The notes under the pieces: generated by a model | The model's database searches: none | Seen by the model: the letters and a program-made list of their open reading frames with translations, nothing else | What the model was told of the DNA's origin: nothing | Translations under genes and position numbers: made by a program | Part shown: positions 18,666 through 25,848 of the stretch, one piece after another | Layout of the letters: every line of letters starts with the position of its first letter | Position numbering within the stretch: position 1 is the stretch's first letter | NCBI RefSeq assembly: GCF_002067135.1 | Contig: NZ_CP020105.1 | Coordinates: forward strand, 186,001 to 250,000 | Direction of reading: 5' to 3' | DNA: 64,000 nucleotides | From: Spirosoma rigui | Lineage (GTDB): Bacteria; Bacteroidota; Bacteroidia; Cytophagales; Spirosomataceae

Positions 18666-19085
18666 TTAAATGAGATTCAATTTGACCAGGCCGGTAATGA
18701 ACTGGTAGCAGGTATCCCGCATCCGGCCGATCTCGTCGCGTAACTGGGAGAACAGGGGCGGCAGTGTCTGGTAGTTCCCGAACTGATTTTCGTTGCAGGG
18801 AACGGGCGCAACCACCCCGCCACAGGCGTTGCTGCTGCACAAATGCGCTGCCCGCAGCTGTTCGATCCGGTCTTTCAGCTGGTTCAGGCTGCCGTAGTAG
18901 TCGACGGCCCGGTGCTGCAGCTGGCTATTCTGCTGCTCGAGCAGATCGGCCAGCAGGCTCAGCAGCCCGTCAATTTCAGCTTCATTACTGTTCAGGGTGG
19001 CGGCCCAGGCCTGGTTCTGCGCCCGGCAGGTGAGCAGGGTGGGTGTAGGGTCCGTTACGGGTGAGGATGCACTGGCAGTCGACAT
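18666..19085 (-). CDS. hypothetical small helical protein
   Basis: A 139-residue protein, mostly predicted helix with heptad-like stretches (about 25-85 and 105-139), and a central Cys pair in CSSNACGG (about 83-90). No signal peptide and no recognised family. It diverges from the cbb3 operon and has its own box-type promoter, so it is likely expressed under the same conditions. The pattern around QAWAATLNSNEAEIDGLL loosely resembles WQNELELARQETRFWEEL in the small protein at 50906-51301, which also lies in a box-controlled unit; relationship is tentative. Confidence 0.7.
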   Translation of the reverse strand: MSTASASSPVTDPTPTLLTCRAQNQAWAATLNSNEAEIDGLLSLLADLLEQQNSQLQHRAVDYYGSLNQLKDRIEQLRAAHLCSSNACGGVVAPVPCNENQFGNYQTLPPLFSQLRDEIGRMRDTCYQFITGLVKLNLI

Positions 19086-19116
19086 GGCAGAAAAGCGTTT
19101 TCAACAAAAGATGGGC

Positions 19117-19160
19117 CAAATGTAACCCACCCCACAGAACCCTTCCCTGACCTTCGTCAG
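19117..19160 (-). promoter_or_regulatory. FixK/FNR-like box and -7 element for the divergent small gene
   Basis: On the minus strand, palindrome CTGACGAAGGTCAG (19147-19160) is followed after 22 bases by TACATTTG (19117-19124), a perfect TAnnTTTG element. Confidence 0.8.
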
Positions 19161-19194
19161 CCCATCGTCTGACGTTAATCATCCGCCGGCGCAC

Positions 19195-19208
19195 CTGAAT
19201 TTAATCAG
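19195..19208. promoter_or_regulatory. additional FixK/FNR-like box
   Basis: Palindrome CTGAATTTAATCAG lies between the two divergent promoters. No -7 element stands at the 22-base spacing on either strand, so it could be an auxiliary or repressing site. Confidence 0.5.
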
Positions 19209-19216
19209 GTACCTCC

Positions 19217-19260
19217 CTGACCAAACTCATCGGTCACGCCCGGCAGGAGCCTCACTTTTG
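19217..19260 (+). promoter_or_regulatory. FixK/FNR-like box and -7 element for the cbb3 operon
   Basis: CTGACCAAACTCAT (19217-19230) followed after 22 bases by CACTTTTG (19253-19260). The left half-site is perfect, the right one matches at TCA. The same sequence CTGACCAAACTC is used at 38668. Confidence 0.75.
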
Positions 19261-19281
19261 GGGCACTAAACACGATCAGGC

Positions 19282-19527
19282 ATGACCATACTCTTTTTCA
19301 TGATCGGAGTCAGTTTGCTCATGGCGCTGGGCTTTTTGTGTGCGTTCATCTGGTCGATGCGCAGCGGTCAGCAGGACGATTTATTCACCCCCTCGCTCCG
19401 GATGCTCCTCGACGACAGCCCGCCCGGTGCGTCGGATGGCTCTCCGCCCTCCGGTTCATCGTTTCCACCCGCCACCCCTGATCAGCCCCGTCCGAACGTC
19501 CTTAAAAAATCCGTTACTGCCGTATGA
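19282..19527 (+). CDS. ccoS: cbb3 oxidase assembly protein CcoS
   Basis: An 81-residue protein with one N-terminal membrane helix (ILFFMIGVSLLMALGFLCAFIW) followed by a CcoS-type segment ending SGQQDDLFTP, then a Ser/Pro-rich tail of about 35 residues. CcoS is needed to put heme and copper cofactors into cbb3 oxidase. It starts the operon, and its stop overlaps the ccoNO start by 4 bases (ATGA), indicating translational coupling. (Helix quoted approximately; residues 4-25.). Confidence 0.88.
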   Translation: MTILFFMIGVSLLMALGFLCAFIWSMRSGQQDDLFTPSLRMLLDDSPPGASDGSPPSGSSFPPATPDQPRPNVLKKSVTAV

Positions 19528-21728
19528 ATGTCACAACCAGAGAAACCACCGTACTTATCTCGCGCGACCGGGAAGCCATTGGCCAACCCCCACCGGGCCA
19601 GCGGCTCGTTGCCGAACGATTCGCCTACGACAATACCATCGTCCGTAATTTCGCCGTAGCCACCATCATCTGGGGTATCATCGGCATGCTCGTGGGGGTT
19701 ATCGTGGCCAGCCAGCTCTTTGCGCCGGCCGCCAACATGGGCAACCAGTATACCACCTTCGGGCGTATCCGGCCGCTGCACACCAACGCGGTTATCTTCG
19801 CCTTCGTGGGCAACGCCATCTTTATGGGTGTCTACTATTCCCTGCAGCGGCTCTGCAAAGCCCGGATGTTCTCCGACCTGCTGAGTAAAATTCACTTCTG
19901 GGGCTGGCAGCTGATCATTGTATCGGCAGTGGCCACGCTGCCCCTGGGCCTGACAACTTCCAAAGAATACGCCGAACTCGAATGGCCCATCGATATTGCC
20001 ATCACGCTGGTCTGGGTCGTCTTTGGTATCAATATGTTCGGTACGATCATCAAACGGCGCGAGCGGCACCTGTACGTAGCCATCTGGTTCTACATCGCTA
20101 CGTTCGTGACCATTGCCGTGCTTCACATCATCAACTCGCTGGCCATTCCCGTTACGCTGTTCAAAAGCTACTCCCTCTACGCCGGAGTGCAGGATGCGCT
20201 GGTACAGTGGTGGTACGGCCACAACGCGGTAGCGTTCTTCCTGACTACGCCCTACCTGGGCATGATGTATTACTTCCTGCCCAAAATGGCGAACCGGCCG
20301 GTCTACTCCTACAAGCTGTCGATTCTGCACTTCTGGGCCCTGATTTTTATCTACATCTGGGCGGGACCCCACCACCTCCTCTACAGCTCCCTGCCCGACT
20401 GGGCGCAGTCGCTGGGCGTTGTGTTCTCGATCATGCTCATTGCACCCTCCTGGGGCGGGATGATCAACGGGCTGCTCACCCTGCGCGGGGCCTGGGACAA
20501 GGTGCGCGAGGATGCGATCCTGAAGTTCATGGTCGTGGGTCTGACGGCCTACGGAATGGCAACGTTCGAAGGGCCCCTGCTGTCGCTCAGGAACGTAAAC
20601 GCCATTGCCCACTTTACCGACTGGATCGTGGCCCACGTGCACGTGGGTGCCCTGGGCTGGAACGGCTTCCTGACCTTTGCCATGCTGTACTGGCTCATCC
20701 CGCGCATGTACCATACCCCCCTGCACTCCAAAACGCTGCTCAACACCCACTTCTGGCTGGGTACGCTGGGTATCCTGTTCTATGCCGTACCCATGTACAT
20801 CTCGGGTTTCACGCAGGGTATGATGTGGAAGGAGTTCACCCCCGAAGGCACCCTGCGCTACGGTAACTTCCTCGAAACCACGCTGCAATTGTTACCCATG
20901 CACCAGATGCGGGCGCTGGGCGGAACGCTCTACCTGATCGGCGCGATCCTGATGGCGTATAACCTCTTTAAAACGATGGCGGCCGGTACCCTCACCGCCA
21001 ACGAACCCGCCGAAGCCCCCGCACTGACCAACGCCTACACGCCAACCGGCACCGACACCTACTGGCACCGCTGGTTCGAGCGCAAGCCTATTCCGCTGCT
21101 GGCAGGTTCGCTGGTCGTGATCCTGATCGGTACGCTGATCGAACTGGTCCCGACGTTTATGGTGGAGAGTAACGTACCGACGATCGTAGCGGTCCAGCCC
21201 TATACGGCGCTGGAAGTCGAAGGCCGCGACCTCTACATCCGCGAGGGCTGCGTCAACTGCCACAGCCAGATGGTACGGCCGTTCCGGTCGGAAACCGAAC
21301 GCTACGGCGAGTACTCCAAAGCCGGAGAGTTCGTTTACGACCACCCGTTCCTGTGGGGCAGCAAACGAACCGGGCCGGATCTGCACCGCGAAGGTGGCAA
21401 GTACCCCAACTCCTGGCACTACCATCACATGCGCGACCCGGCTTCGATGTCGCCCGGCTCCATCATGCCACCCTACCCCTGGCTGCTGGAACAGAAACTC
21501 GACGTATCGAGCACATCCGGTAAACTAAAAGCCCTGCAGTCGGTGGGCGTTCCCTACGATGACGCAAGCATCACCTACGCCAGCGACGACCTGCAAAAGC
21601 AGGCTACGGCAATCAGCGACCAGCTCGCCAAAGACGGAATCAAGATCAGGTCCGACCGCGAGATCGTCGCGCTCATCGCCTACCTGCAACGACTGGGCAC
21701 GGACATCAGGAAAATGGAACATCAATAA
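19524..21728 (+). CDS. ccoNO: cbb3-type cytochrome c oxidase, fused subunits I and II (CcoN-CcoO)
   Basis: A 734-residue fusion. Residues about 30-480 form the 12-helix heme-copper oxidase subunit CcoN with conserved His ligands (VQWWYGHNAVAFF and WAGPHHLLY regions; HVHVGALGWNG for the low-spin heme region). After a short linker, residues about 520-734 form CcoO, a membrane-anchored mono-heme cytochrome with CVNCH (Cys576, His580). The enzyme reduces O2 at very low concentrations and pumps protons. N-O fusions are known in Bacteroidota. It has a box-type promoter shared with ccoS. Confidence 0.96.
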   Translation: MNVTTRETTVLISRDREAIGQPPPGQRLVAERFAYDNTIVRNFAVATIIWGIIGMLVGVIVASQLFAPAANMGNQYTTFGRIRPLHTNAVIFAFVGNAIFMGVYYSLQRLCKARMFSDLLSKIHFWGWQLIIVSAVATLPLGLTTSKEYAELEWPIDIAITLVWVVFGINMFGTIIKRRERHLYVAIWFYIATFVTIAVLHIINSLAIPVTLFKSYSLYAGVQDALVQWWYGHNAVAFFLTTPYLGMMYYFLPKMANRPVYSYKLSILHFWALIFIYIWAGPHHLLYSSLPDWAQSLGVVFSIMLIAPSWGGMINGLLTLRGAWDKVREDAILKFMVVGLTAYGMATFEGPLLSLRNVNAIAHFTDWIVAHVHVGALGWNGFLTFAMLYWLIPRMYHTPLHSKTLLNTHFWLGTLGILFYAVPMYISGFTQGMMWKEFTPEGTLRYGNFLETTLQLLPMHQMRALGGTLYLIGAILMAYNLFKTMAAGTLTANEPAEAPALTNAYTPTGTDTYWHRWFERKPIPLLAGSLVVILIGTLIELVPTFMVESNVPTIVAVQPYTALEVEGRDLYIREGCVNCHSQMVRPFRSETERYGEYSKAGEFVYDHPFLWGSKRTGPDLHREGGKYPNSWHYHHMRDPASMSPGSIMPPYPWLLEQKLDVSSTSGKLKALQSVGVPYDDASITYASDDLQKQATAISDQLAKDGIKIRSDREIVALIAYLQRLGTDIRKMEHQ

Positions 21729-21828
21729 GGTAGAGCCGCCACCCCTTGCGTCTCGGCTGCCGGATGGTTTTGTTGAGCCACTAGCCGGAGAGATGCAACG
21801 GGTGGCGCCCCAACACAACTAAAAAATC

Positions 21829-21999
21829 ATGTTCAAGCAATTCATAACAGCAATCCCCGGGGCCGACCGCTACATGATTGGCTCTTTCCTGACCTTCTTC
21901 CTCTTTTTCGTACTGGTGGGACTCTACCTGTGGCTGGCCGACAAGAGCCACATTCAGCAGATGAGCCGCCTACCCTTCGATGATTCATCCACCGATTAA
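21829..21999 (+). CDS. ccoQ: cbb3 oxidase small subunit CcoQ-like
   Basis: A 56-residue protein with one membrane helix (FLTFFLFFVLVGLYLWLAD, about 22-40) and a short polar tail. Size, topology and position between ccoO and ccoP identify it as the CcoQ/FixQ-type subunit, which stabilises CcoP in the complex. The 100 bases between ccoNO and this gene hold nothing recognised. Confidence 0.75.
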   Translation: MFKQFITAIPGADRYMIGSFLTFFLFFVLVGLYLWLADKSHIQQMSRLPFDDSSTD

Positions 22000-22013
22000 C
22001 GTATCCGTTGTCC

Positions 22014-22841
22014 ATGACTCTGTTCCTTCTTTTTCTTACGGGCGATCCGGTCAAGTCCATGTGGAACCTCAGTTCTGCCCAGGATCTGCTGCTGATCATG
22101 CTGGCGCTTATCCTGCTCGTCGGGATGGTGCTGGTCGGCGTTGTTGCCGTTTACCTGCTGCTCATTCTCCAGAAAGCGCTGGGCTCCGCGCCGGCGAATA
22201 AACCCGCCGATACCCGTACGGTCTGGCAGCGAATTTCCGGTCTGCACGCCCTGAGCCAGGAAAAAGACCTGGTGATGGAACACGCCTACGACGGCATTCT
22301 CGAACTCGACAACCCGACGCCCCCCTGGTTCATGGGTCTGTTTTACAGCACGATTGGCTTCGGCGTCATTTATCTTCTGCTGTTTCACGTACTGGGGGTG
22401 AGCAACCTGCAGGCAGCCGAATACACCAAAGAGATGGCCCTGGGCGAACAACAACGCGAGGCTTACATCAAAAAAGTAGCTGGTTCCATCAACGAGAACA
22501 CCGTCAAACTCGCCAAAGACGAAAAGTCGCTGGACGCGGGCAAGGCGCTCTTTCTGCAAAACTGTCTGGCCTGCCACGGCCACCAGGGGCAGGGGGGCGT
22601 GGGGCCTAACCTGACCGATGAGTTCTGGCTGCATGGCGGCACGGTGAAATCGGTTTTCCACACCATCAGCGAAGGCGTACCCGACAAAGGGATGATGTCG
22701 TGGAAGAAACAGCTCAACCCGTTGCAGGTGCAGCAGGTAGCCAGCTATATCCTGTCGCTGCAGGGTACCAAACCCGCCGGTGCCAAAGAACCGCAGGGCG
22801 TAAAAGAACCCGCCACCGACCAGGTAGCAGTAACCCTGTAG
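22014..22841 (+). CDS. ccoP: cbb3 oxidase cytochrome c subunit CcoP, single-heme form
   Basis: A 275-residue protein with two N-terminal hydrophobic segments, a FixP-type N-terminal domain including the helix WFMGLFYSTIGFGVIYLLLF (about 105-125), and one C-terminal cytochrome c domain with CLACH (Cys184, His188) and a methionine ligand candidate in MMSWKKQL. Classical CcoP carries two CxxCH motifs; here only one is present. The C-terminal tail repeats AKEPQGVKEP. The ATG at 22014 is preferred to a TTG six bases earlier. Confidence 0.9.
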   Translation: MTLFLLFLTGDPVKSMWNLSSAQDLLLIMLALILLVGMVLVGVVAVYLLLILQKALGSAPANKPADTRTVWQRISGLHALSQEKDLVMEHAYDGILELDNPTPPWFMGLFYSTIGFGVIYLLLFHVLGVSNLQAAEYTKEMALGEQQREAYIKKVAGSINENTVKLAKDEKSLDAGKALFLQNCLACHGHQGQGGVGPNLTDEFWLHGGTVKSVFHTISEGVPDKGMMSWKKQLNPLQVQQVASYILSLQGTKPAGAKEPQGVKEPATDQVAVTL

Positions 22842-22866
22842 GCATCCCCACCCGATAACCGTACCC

Positions 22867-24279
22867 ATGACACCCAACCTACCCCTCACCGAACCCACCG
22901 ACGATTATTTCCGGTCGCACCTGCCCAATCAGAACGAGAACGGCGGTCGGCGGTGGCTGTACCCCCGCGCGACGTCGGGTACGTATACGCGCTGGCGTAC
23001 GGGGGTAGCCGTTGTGCTGCTGGCAGCGCTGTTTGCCGGCCCGTTCGTGTGGGTCGATGGTCACCCGCTGTTTCTGTTCAACGTGCTCGAACGCCGGTTC
23101 ATCTTCTTCGGTGTTACGTTCTGGCCGCAGGATTTTTACCTCGTTGCCATCGGGCTGATCACGTTCATTGTCTTCGTATCGCTCTTTACGGTCGTCTACG
23201 GCCGGGTATTCTGTGGCTGGGCCTGTCCGCAAACGATCTTCATGGAAATGGTTTTCCGGAAAATCGAAGGCTGGATCGAGGGCGACGTCAACGCCCGCAA
23301 ACGGCTGGATGCGTCGCCCTGGACCACGGAGAAAGTCCTCAAGAAGACGGCCAAACACGCAGCATTTCTGCTAATCTCGTTCGCCATCAGCAACACCTTT
23401 CTGGCTTATATCATCGGCCGCGACCAATGGCTGACGCTCGTCACCGACAATCCGGCACAACACCTCGCGGGCTTGTTCGCTATGGTGGTCTTCACGGGGG
23501 TTTTCTACGCCGTTTTTGCGTACCTGCGCGAGATCGTCTGCACGACCATCTGCCCCTACGGGCGGCTGCAGGGGGTAATGCTGGACAAAAACTCACTCGT
23601 GGTGGCCTATGACTACATCCGGGGCGAACCGCGCGGCAAGCTAAAAAAGGCCGAGCTGACACCTGCCAAAGGCGACTGCATCGACTGCAAGCTGTGCGTA
23701 CATGTATGCCCTACGGGAATCGACATCCGCAACGGTACCCAGCTGGAATGCATCAACTGCACCGCCTGCATGGACGTGTGCGACGAGGTAATGACCAAAG
23801 TAAGCCGGCCGCCGGGCCTGATCCGGATCGACTCCCAGCAGGGGATCGAAAACCGCCAGCCGTTCCGGTTTACGGGCCGTATCCGCGCCTACACCGGCGT
23901 ACTCATGGCGTTGTTGGCCGTACTGGGTTTCCTGCTCGTGAGCCGCCCGGCCCTCGACGTCACAATCTTGCGGGCACCGGGGCAGTTGTTTCAGCTTGAA
24001 CCAAACGGCCGCATCGCGAACCTGTATTCGGTCGAAGTAATCAACAAAACGTACCAGCCACTGCCCGTTCAGTTCCGCATCAGCCACCCCGACGCGAAAC
24101 TAAACTTCGTGCAGCCGTTGACGCAGATCGCGCCCGGCGAACTGACCAAAACGATGTTTTTCATTACGCTGCCTCCGAAGGCTGTTCGCCAGAGTAACAC
24201 GACCCTCCAGATCGAGATCATCTCGAACGGGACCGTCGTCGATCAGATCGAAACCAATTTTCTGGGACCGGGGCGTTGA
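22867..24279 (+). CDS. ccoG: cbb3 oxidase accessory protein CcoG (FixG)
   Basis: A 470-residue inner-membrane iron-sulfur protein. Several helices in the first 240 residues include the CGWACPQT motif near residue 117. The ferredoxin part has two clusters (CIDCKLCVHVCP and CINCTACMDVC, about 270-310). The C-terminal domain (about 365-470) is a periplasmic immunoglobulin-like fold. CcoG is thought to reduce Cu(II) for oxidase assembly. Confidence 0.95.
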   Translation: MTPNLPLTEPTDDYFRSHLPNQNENGGRRWLYPRATSGTYTRWRTGVAVVLLAALFAGPFVWVDGHPLFLFNVLERRFIFFGVTFWPQDFYLVAIGLITFIVFVSLFTVVYGRVFCGWACPQTIFMEMVFRKIEGWIEGDVNARKRLDASPWTTEKVLKKTAKHAAFLLISFAISNTFLAYIIGRDQWLTLVTDNPAQHLAGLFAMVVFTGVFYAVFAYLREIVCTTICPYGRLQGVMLDKNSLVVAYDYIRGEPRGKLKKAELTPAKGDCIDCKLCVHVCPTGIDIRNGTQLECINCTACMDVCDEVMTKVSRPPGLIRIDSQQGIENRQPFRFTGRIRAYTGVLMALLAVLGFLLVSRPALDVTILRAPGQLFQLEPNGRIANLYSVEVINKTYQPLPVQFRISHPDAKLNFVQPLTQIAPGELTKTMFFITLPPKAVRQSNTTLQIEIISNGTVVDQIETNFLGPGR

Positions 24280-24374
24280 TGATCGAGTGAAGGCTAACCG
24301 GCTTCCGAATACGCCACCCACCCGTTCATCTGATTTATCCAACCCGCTCAATCACTCATCTATTCAATAAGCAC

Positions 24375-24806
24375 ATGAACTGGGGAAAATCCATCGTACT
24401 TGTTTTCATCGTCTTTGCCGGTTTCATCGGGACGATGGTGGTTCAGATGAGCCGGGAACGTATCGACCTGGTTCGGGACGACTACTACCAGGATGAAATC
24501 GCCTACCAGCAGCACATCGACCGGGTTGCCAACGCCCGCCGGTTCGATCCGAAGGCTTATATCCACTACCACTCCGACCGCCGGCTGGTTGAGGTGACAC
24601 TGCCTGACGCACTCACGCAGGGGGTACTTACCCTCTACCGTCCCGCCGACCGCCGGCAGGATGACCGGCAGGTACTCTCGTCGGGTATGCCCGGACGGTT
24701 CACCCTGTCCATGCAGCACAAACCCGCCGGGTTGTGGCGGGCGCAGCTTACCTGGTCCGACGGGCAGCGGGAGTACTATACCGAACGTGAATTGATACTG
24801 CCATGA
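24375..24806 (+). CDS. ccoH: cbb3 oxidase assembly protein CcoH (FixH)
   Basis: A 143-residue protein: one N-terminal membrane helix (about 5-25), then a periplasmic FixH domain ending GLWRAQLTWSDGQREYY. It partners CcoG and CcoI in assembling the oxidase. The stop overlaps the next gene by 4 bases. A free-standing copy of its C-terminal domain is encoded at 48809-49051. Confidence 0.9.
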   Translation: MNWGKSIVLVFIVFAGFIGTMVVQMSRERIDLVRDDYYQDEIAYQQHIDRVANARRFDPKAYIHYHSDRRLVEVTLPDALTQGVLTLYRPADRRQDDRQVLSSGMPGRFTLSMQHKPAGLWRAQLTWSDGQREYYTERELILP

Positions 24807-25504
24807 TAATCGGGTGGACAACGGCGCTGCTGACGGGGCTGGCCGGCAGTCTGCACTGCGTGGGTATGTGCGGGCCGCTGGCAATGGCATTACCCGTTGG
24901 GCGGTTGCCACAGCATCAGCGGGCACTGGCGCGCGGCCTGTACCATGCCGGTCGGCTGAGCGCGTATAGTCTGTTGGGAGCGGTGGTCGGTACGGTGGGT
25001 CAGGGCCTGCTGCTCACCGGCCTGCAACGGCCAGTTTCCATCGGGGCGGGTATGCTGCTGCTGATCTGGGCGCTGTCGGCGCGGTCCTTACCCGGCTGGA
25101 TCAACACCTCGCCCCTGGCCCGCCGGCTCACGGCACCCCTGACCGCGCTGCTCCGGCGGCCTACCCTGCCGCACATGGCCGGACTGGGTTTTCTGAACGG
25201 GCTGTTGCCGTGCGGGTCGGTGTACATTGCTTTGGCAGGGGCGCTGATGACACCATCGGCGGGGGGCGGGGCCGCCTACCTGCTGGCGTTCGGCGCGGGA
25301 ACGCTGCCAGCCATGCTGAGCGTAAACCTGGTCTTGAGTTACCTGACGCCCCGCTTTCGGCAGCGGCTCGGGCGGGGCCTGCCCCTGGCGACGGTGCTGG
25401 TAGCCCTGCTGCTCATTGTGCGGGGCATAGGACTTTCCGCGCCACCGTCGTCGGCCGGGGCGGGAAGTCCCATACCGGTATGCCACGGTATCCCTTCAGT
25501 GTGA
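24803..25504 (+). CDS. SafE/TauE-like membrane protein of the cco locus
   Basis: A 233-residue polytopic membrane protein with the N-terminal motif GLAGSLHCVGMCGPLA, typical of the subgroup annotated as sulfite exporter TauE/SafE that is regularly linked to cbb3 oxidase genes. The His-Cys-x3-Cys motif in the first helix suggests metal, probably copper, handling rather than sulfite export; that is an inference. Translationally coupled to ccoH. It converges with the next gene and overlaps it by 9 bases. Confidence 0.8.
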   Translation: MIIGWTTALLTGLAGSLHCVGMCGPLAMALPVGRLPQHQRALARGLYHAGRLSAYSLLGAVVGTVGQGLLLTGLQRPVSIGAGMLLLIWALSARSLPGWINTSPLARRLTAPLTALLRRPTLPHMAGLGFLNGLLPCGSVYIALAGALMTPSAGGGAAYLLAFGAGTLPAMLSVNLVLSYLTPRFRQRLGRGLPLATVLVALLLIVRGIGLSAPPSSAGAGSPIPVCHGIPSV

Positions 25505-25720
25505 CGGCGTATTTGATTTGCGGGAACCCCGGGTATCGATGTGCAGCAGTCGATAAAGTGGACAGGACCCCGATAACCCCGTTAGCAGCAGTATACCACT
25601 TAACGGAAAAAGAAGCCAGTTCAGTGGCGAGGTCACGTCATTGATAATGAATACGATCATCAGACACAGGCCACTAACAAGTCGAATAATAACGTCGTAG
25701 TCACCAAGGTTACGTTTCAT
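25496..25720 (-). CDS. DUF2892-type inner-membrane protein
   Basis: A 74-residue protein with two helices and a GSCPLY motif (about 51-56), typical of the DUF2892/YgaP membrane domain. Function unknown; relatives are linked to sulfur or stress genes. The ATG at 25720 (MKRNLGDYD) is chosen because the -7 element at 25746-25753 puts the transcription start just before it, excluding an upstream start at 25762. Confidence 0.75.
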   Translation of the reverse strand: MKRNLGDYDVIIRLVSGLCLMIVFIINDVTSPLNWLLFPLSGILLLTGLSGSCPLYRLLHIDTRGSRKSNTPSH

Positions 25721-25745
25721 AGCGATATCTGTATAATTGACTGGC

Positions 25746-25789
25746 GAAAGGTACCTGAACACCGCCGTCCGGACCGTGATACGGGTCAG
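25746..25789 (-). promoter_or_regulatory. FixK/FNR-like box and -7 element for the DUF2892 gene
   Basis: Minus strand: CTGACCCGTATCAC (25776-25789), 22 bases, TACCTTTC (25746-25753). One outer box position deviates. It may also influence the P-type ATPase gene on the other side, for which no -7 element at the right distance was found. Confidence 0.65.
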
Positions 25790-25848
25790 GCCGGCCGATG
25801 ATTTCCCTCAACGCTGACACCGGACACGCACAAAACCACACCACACGT

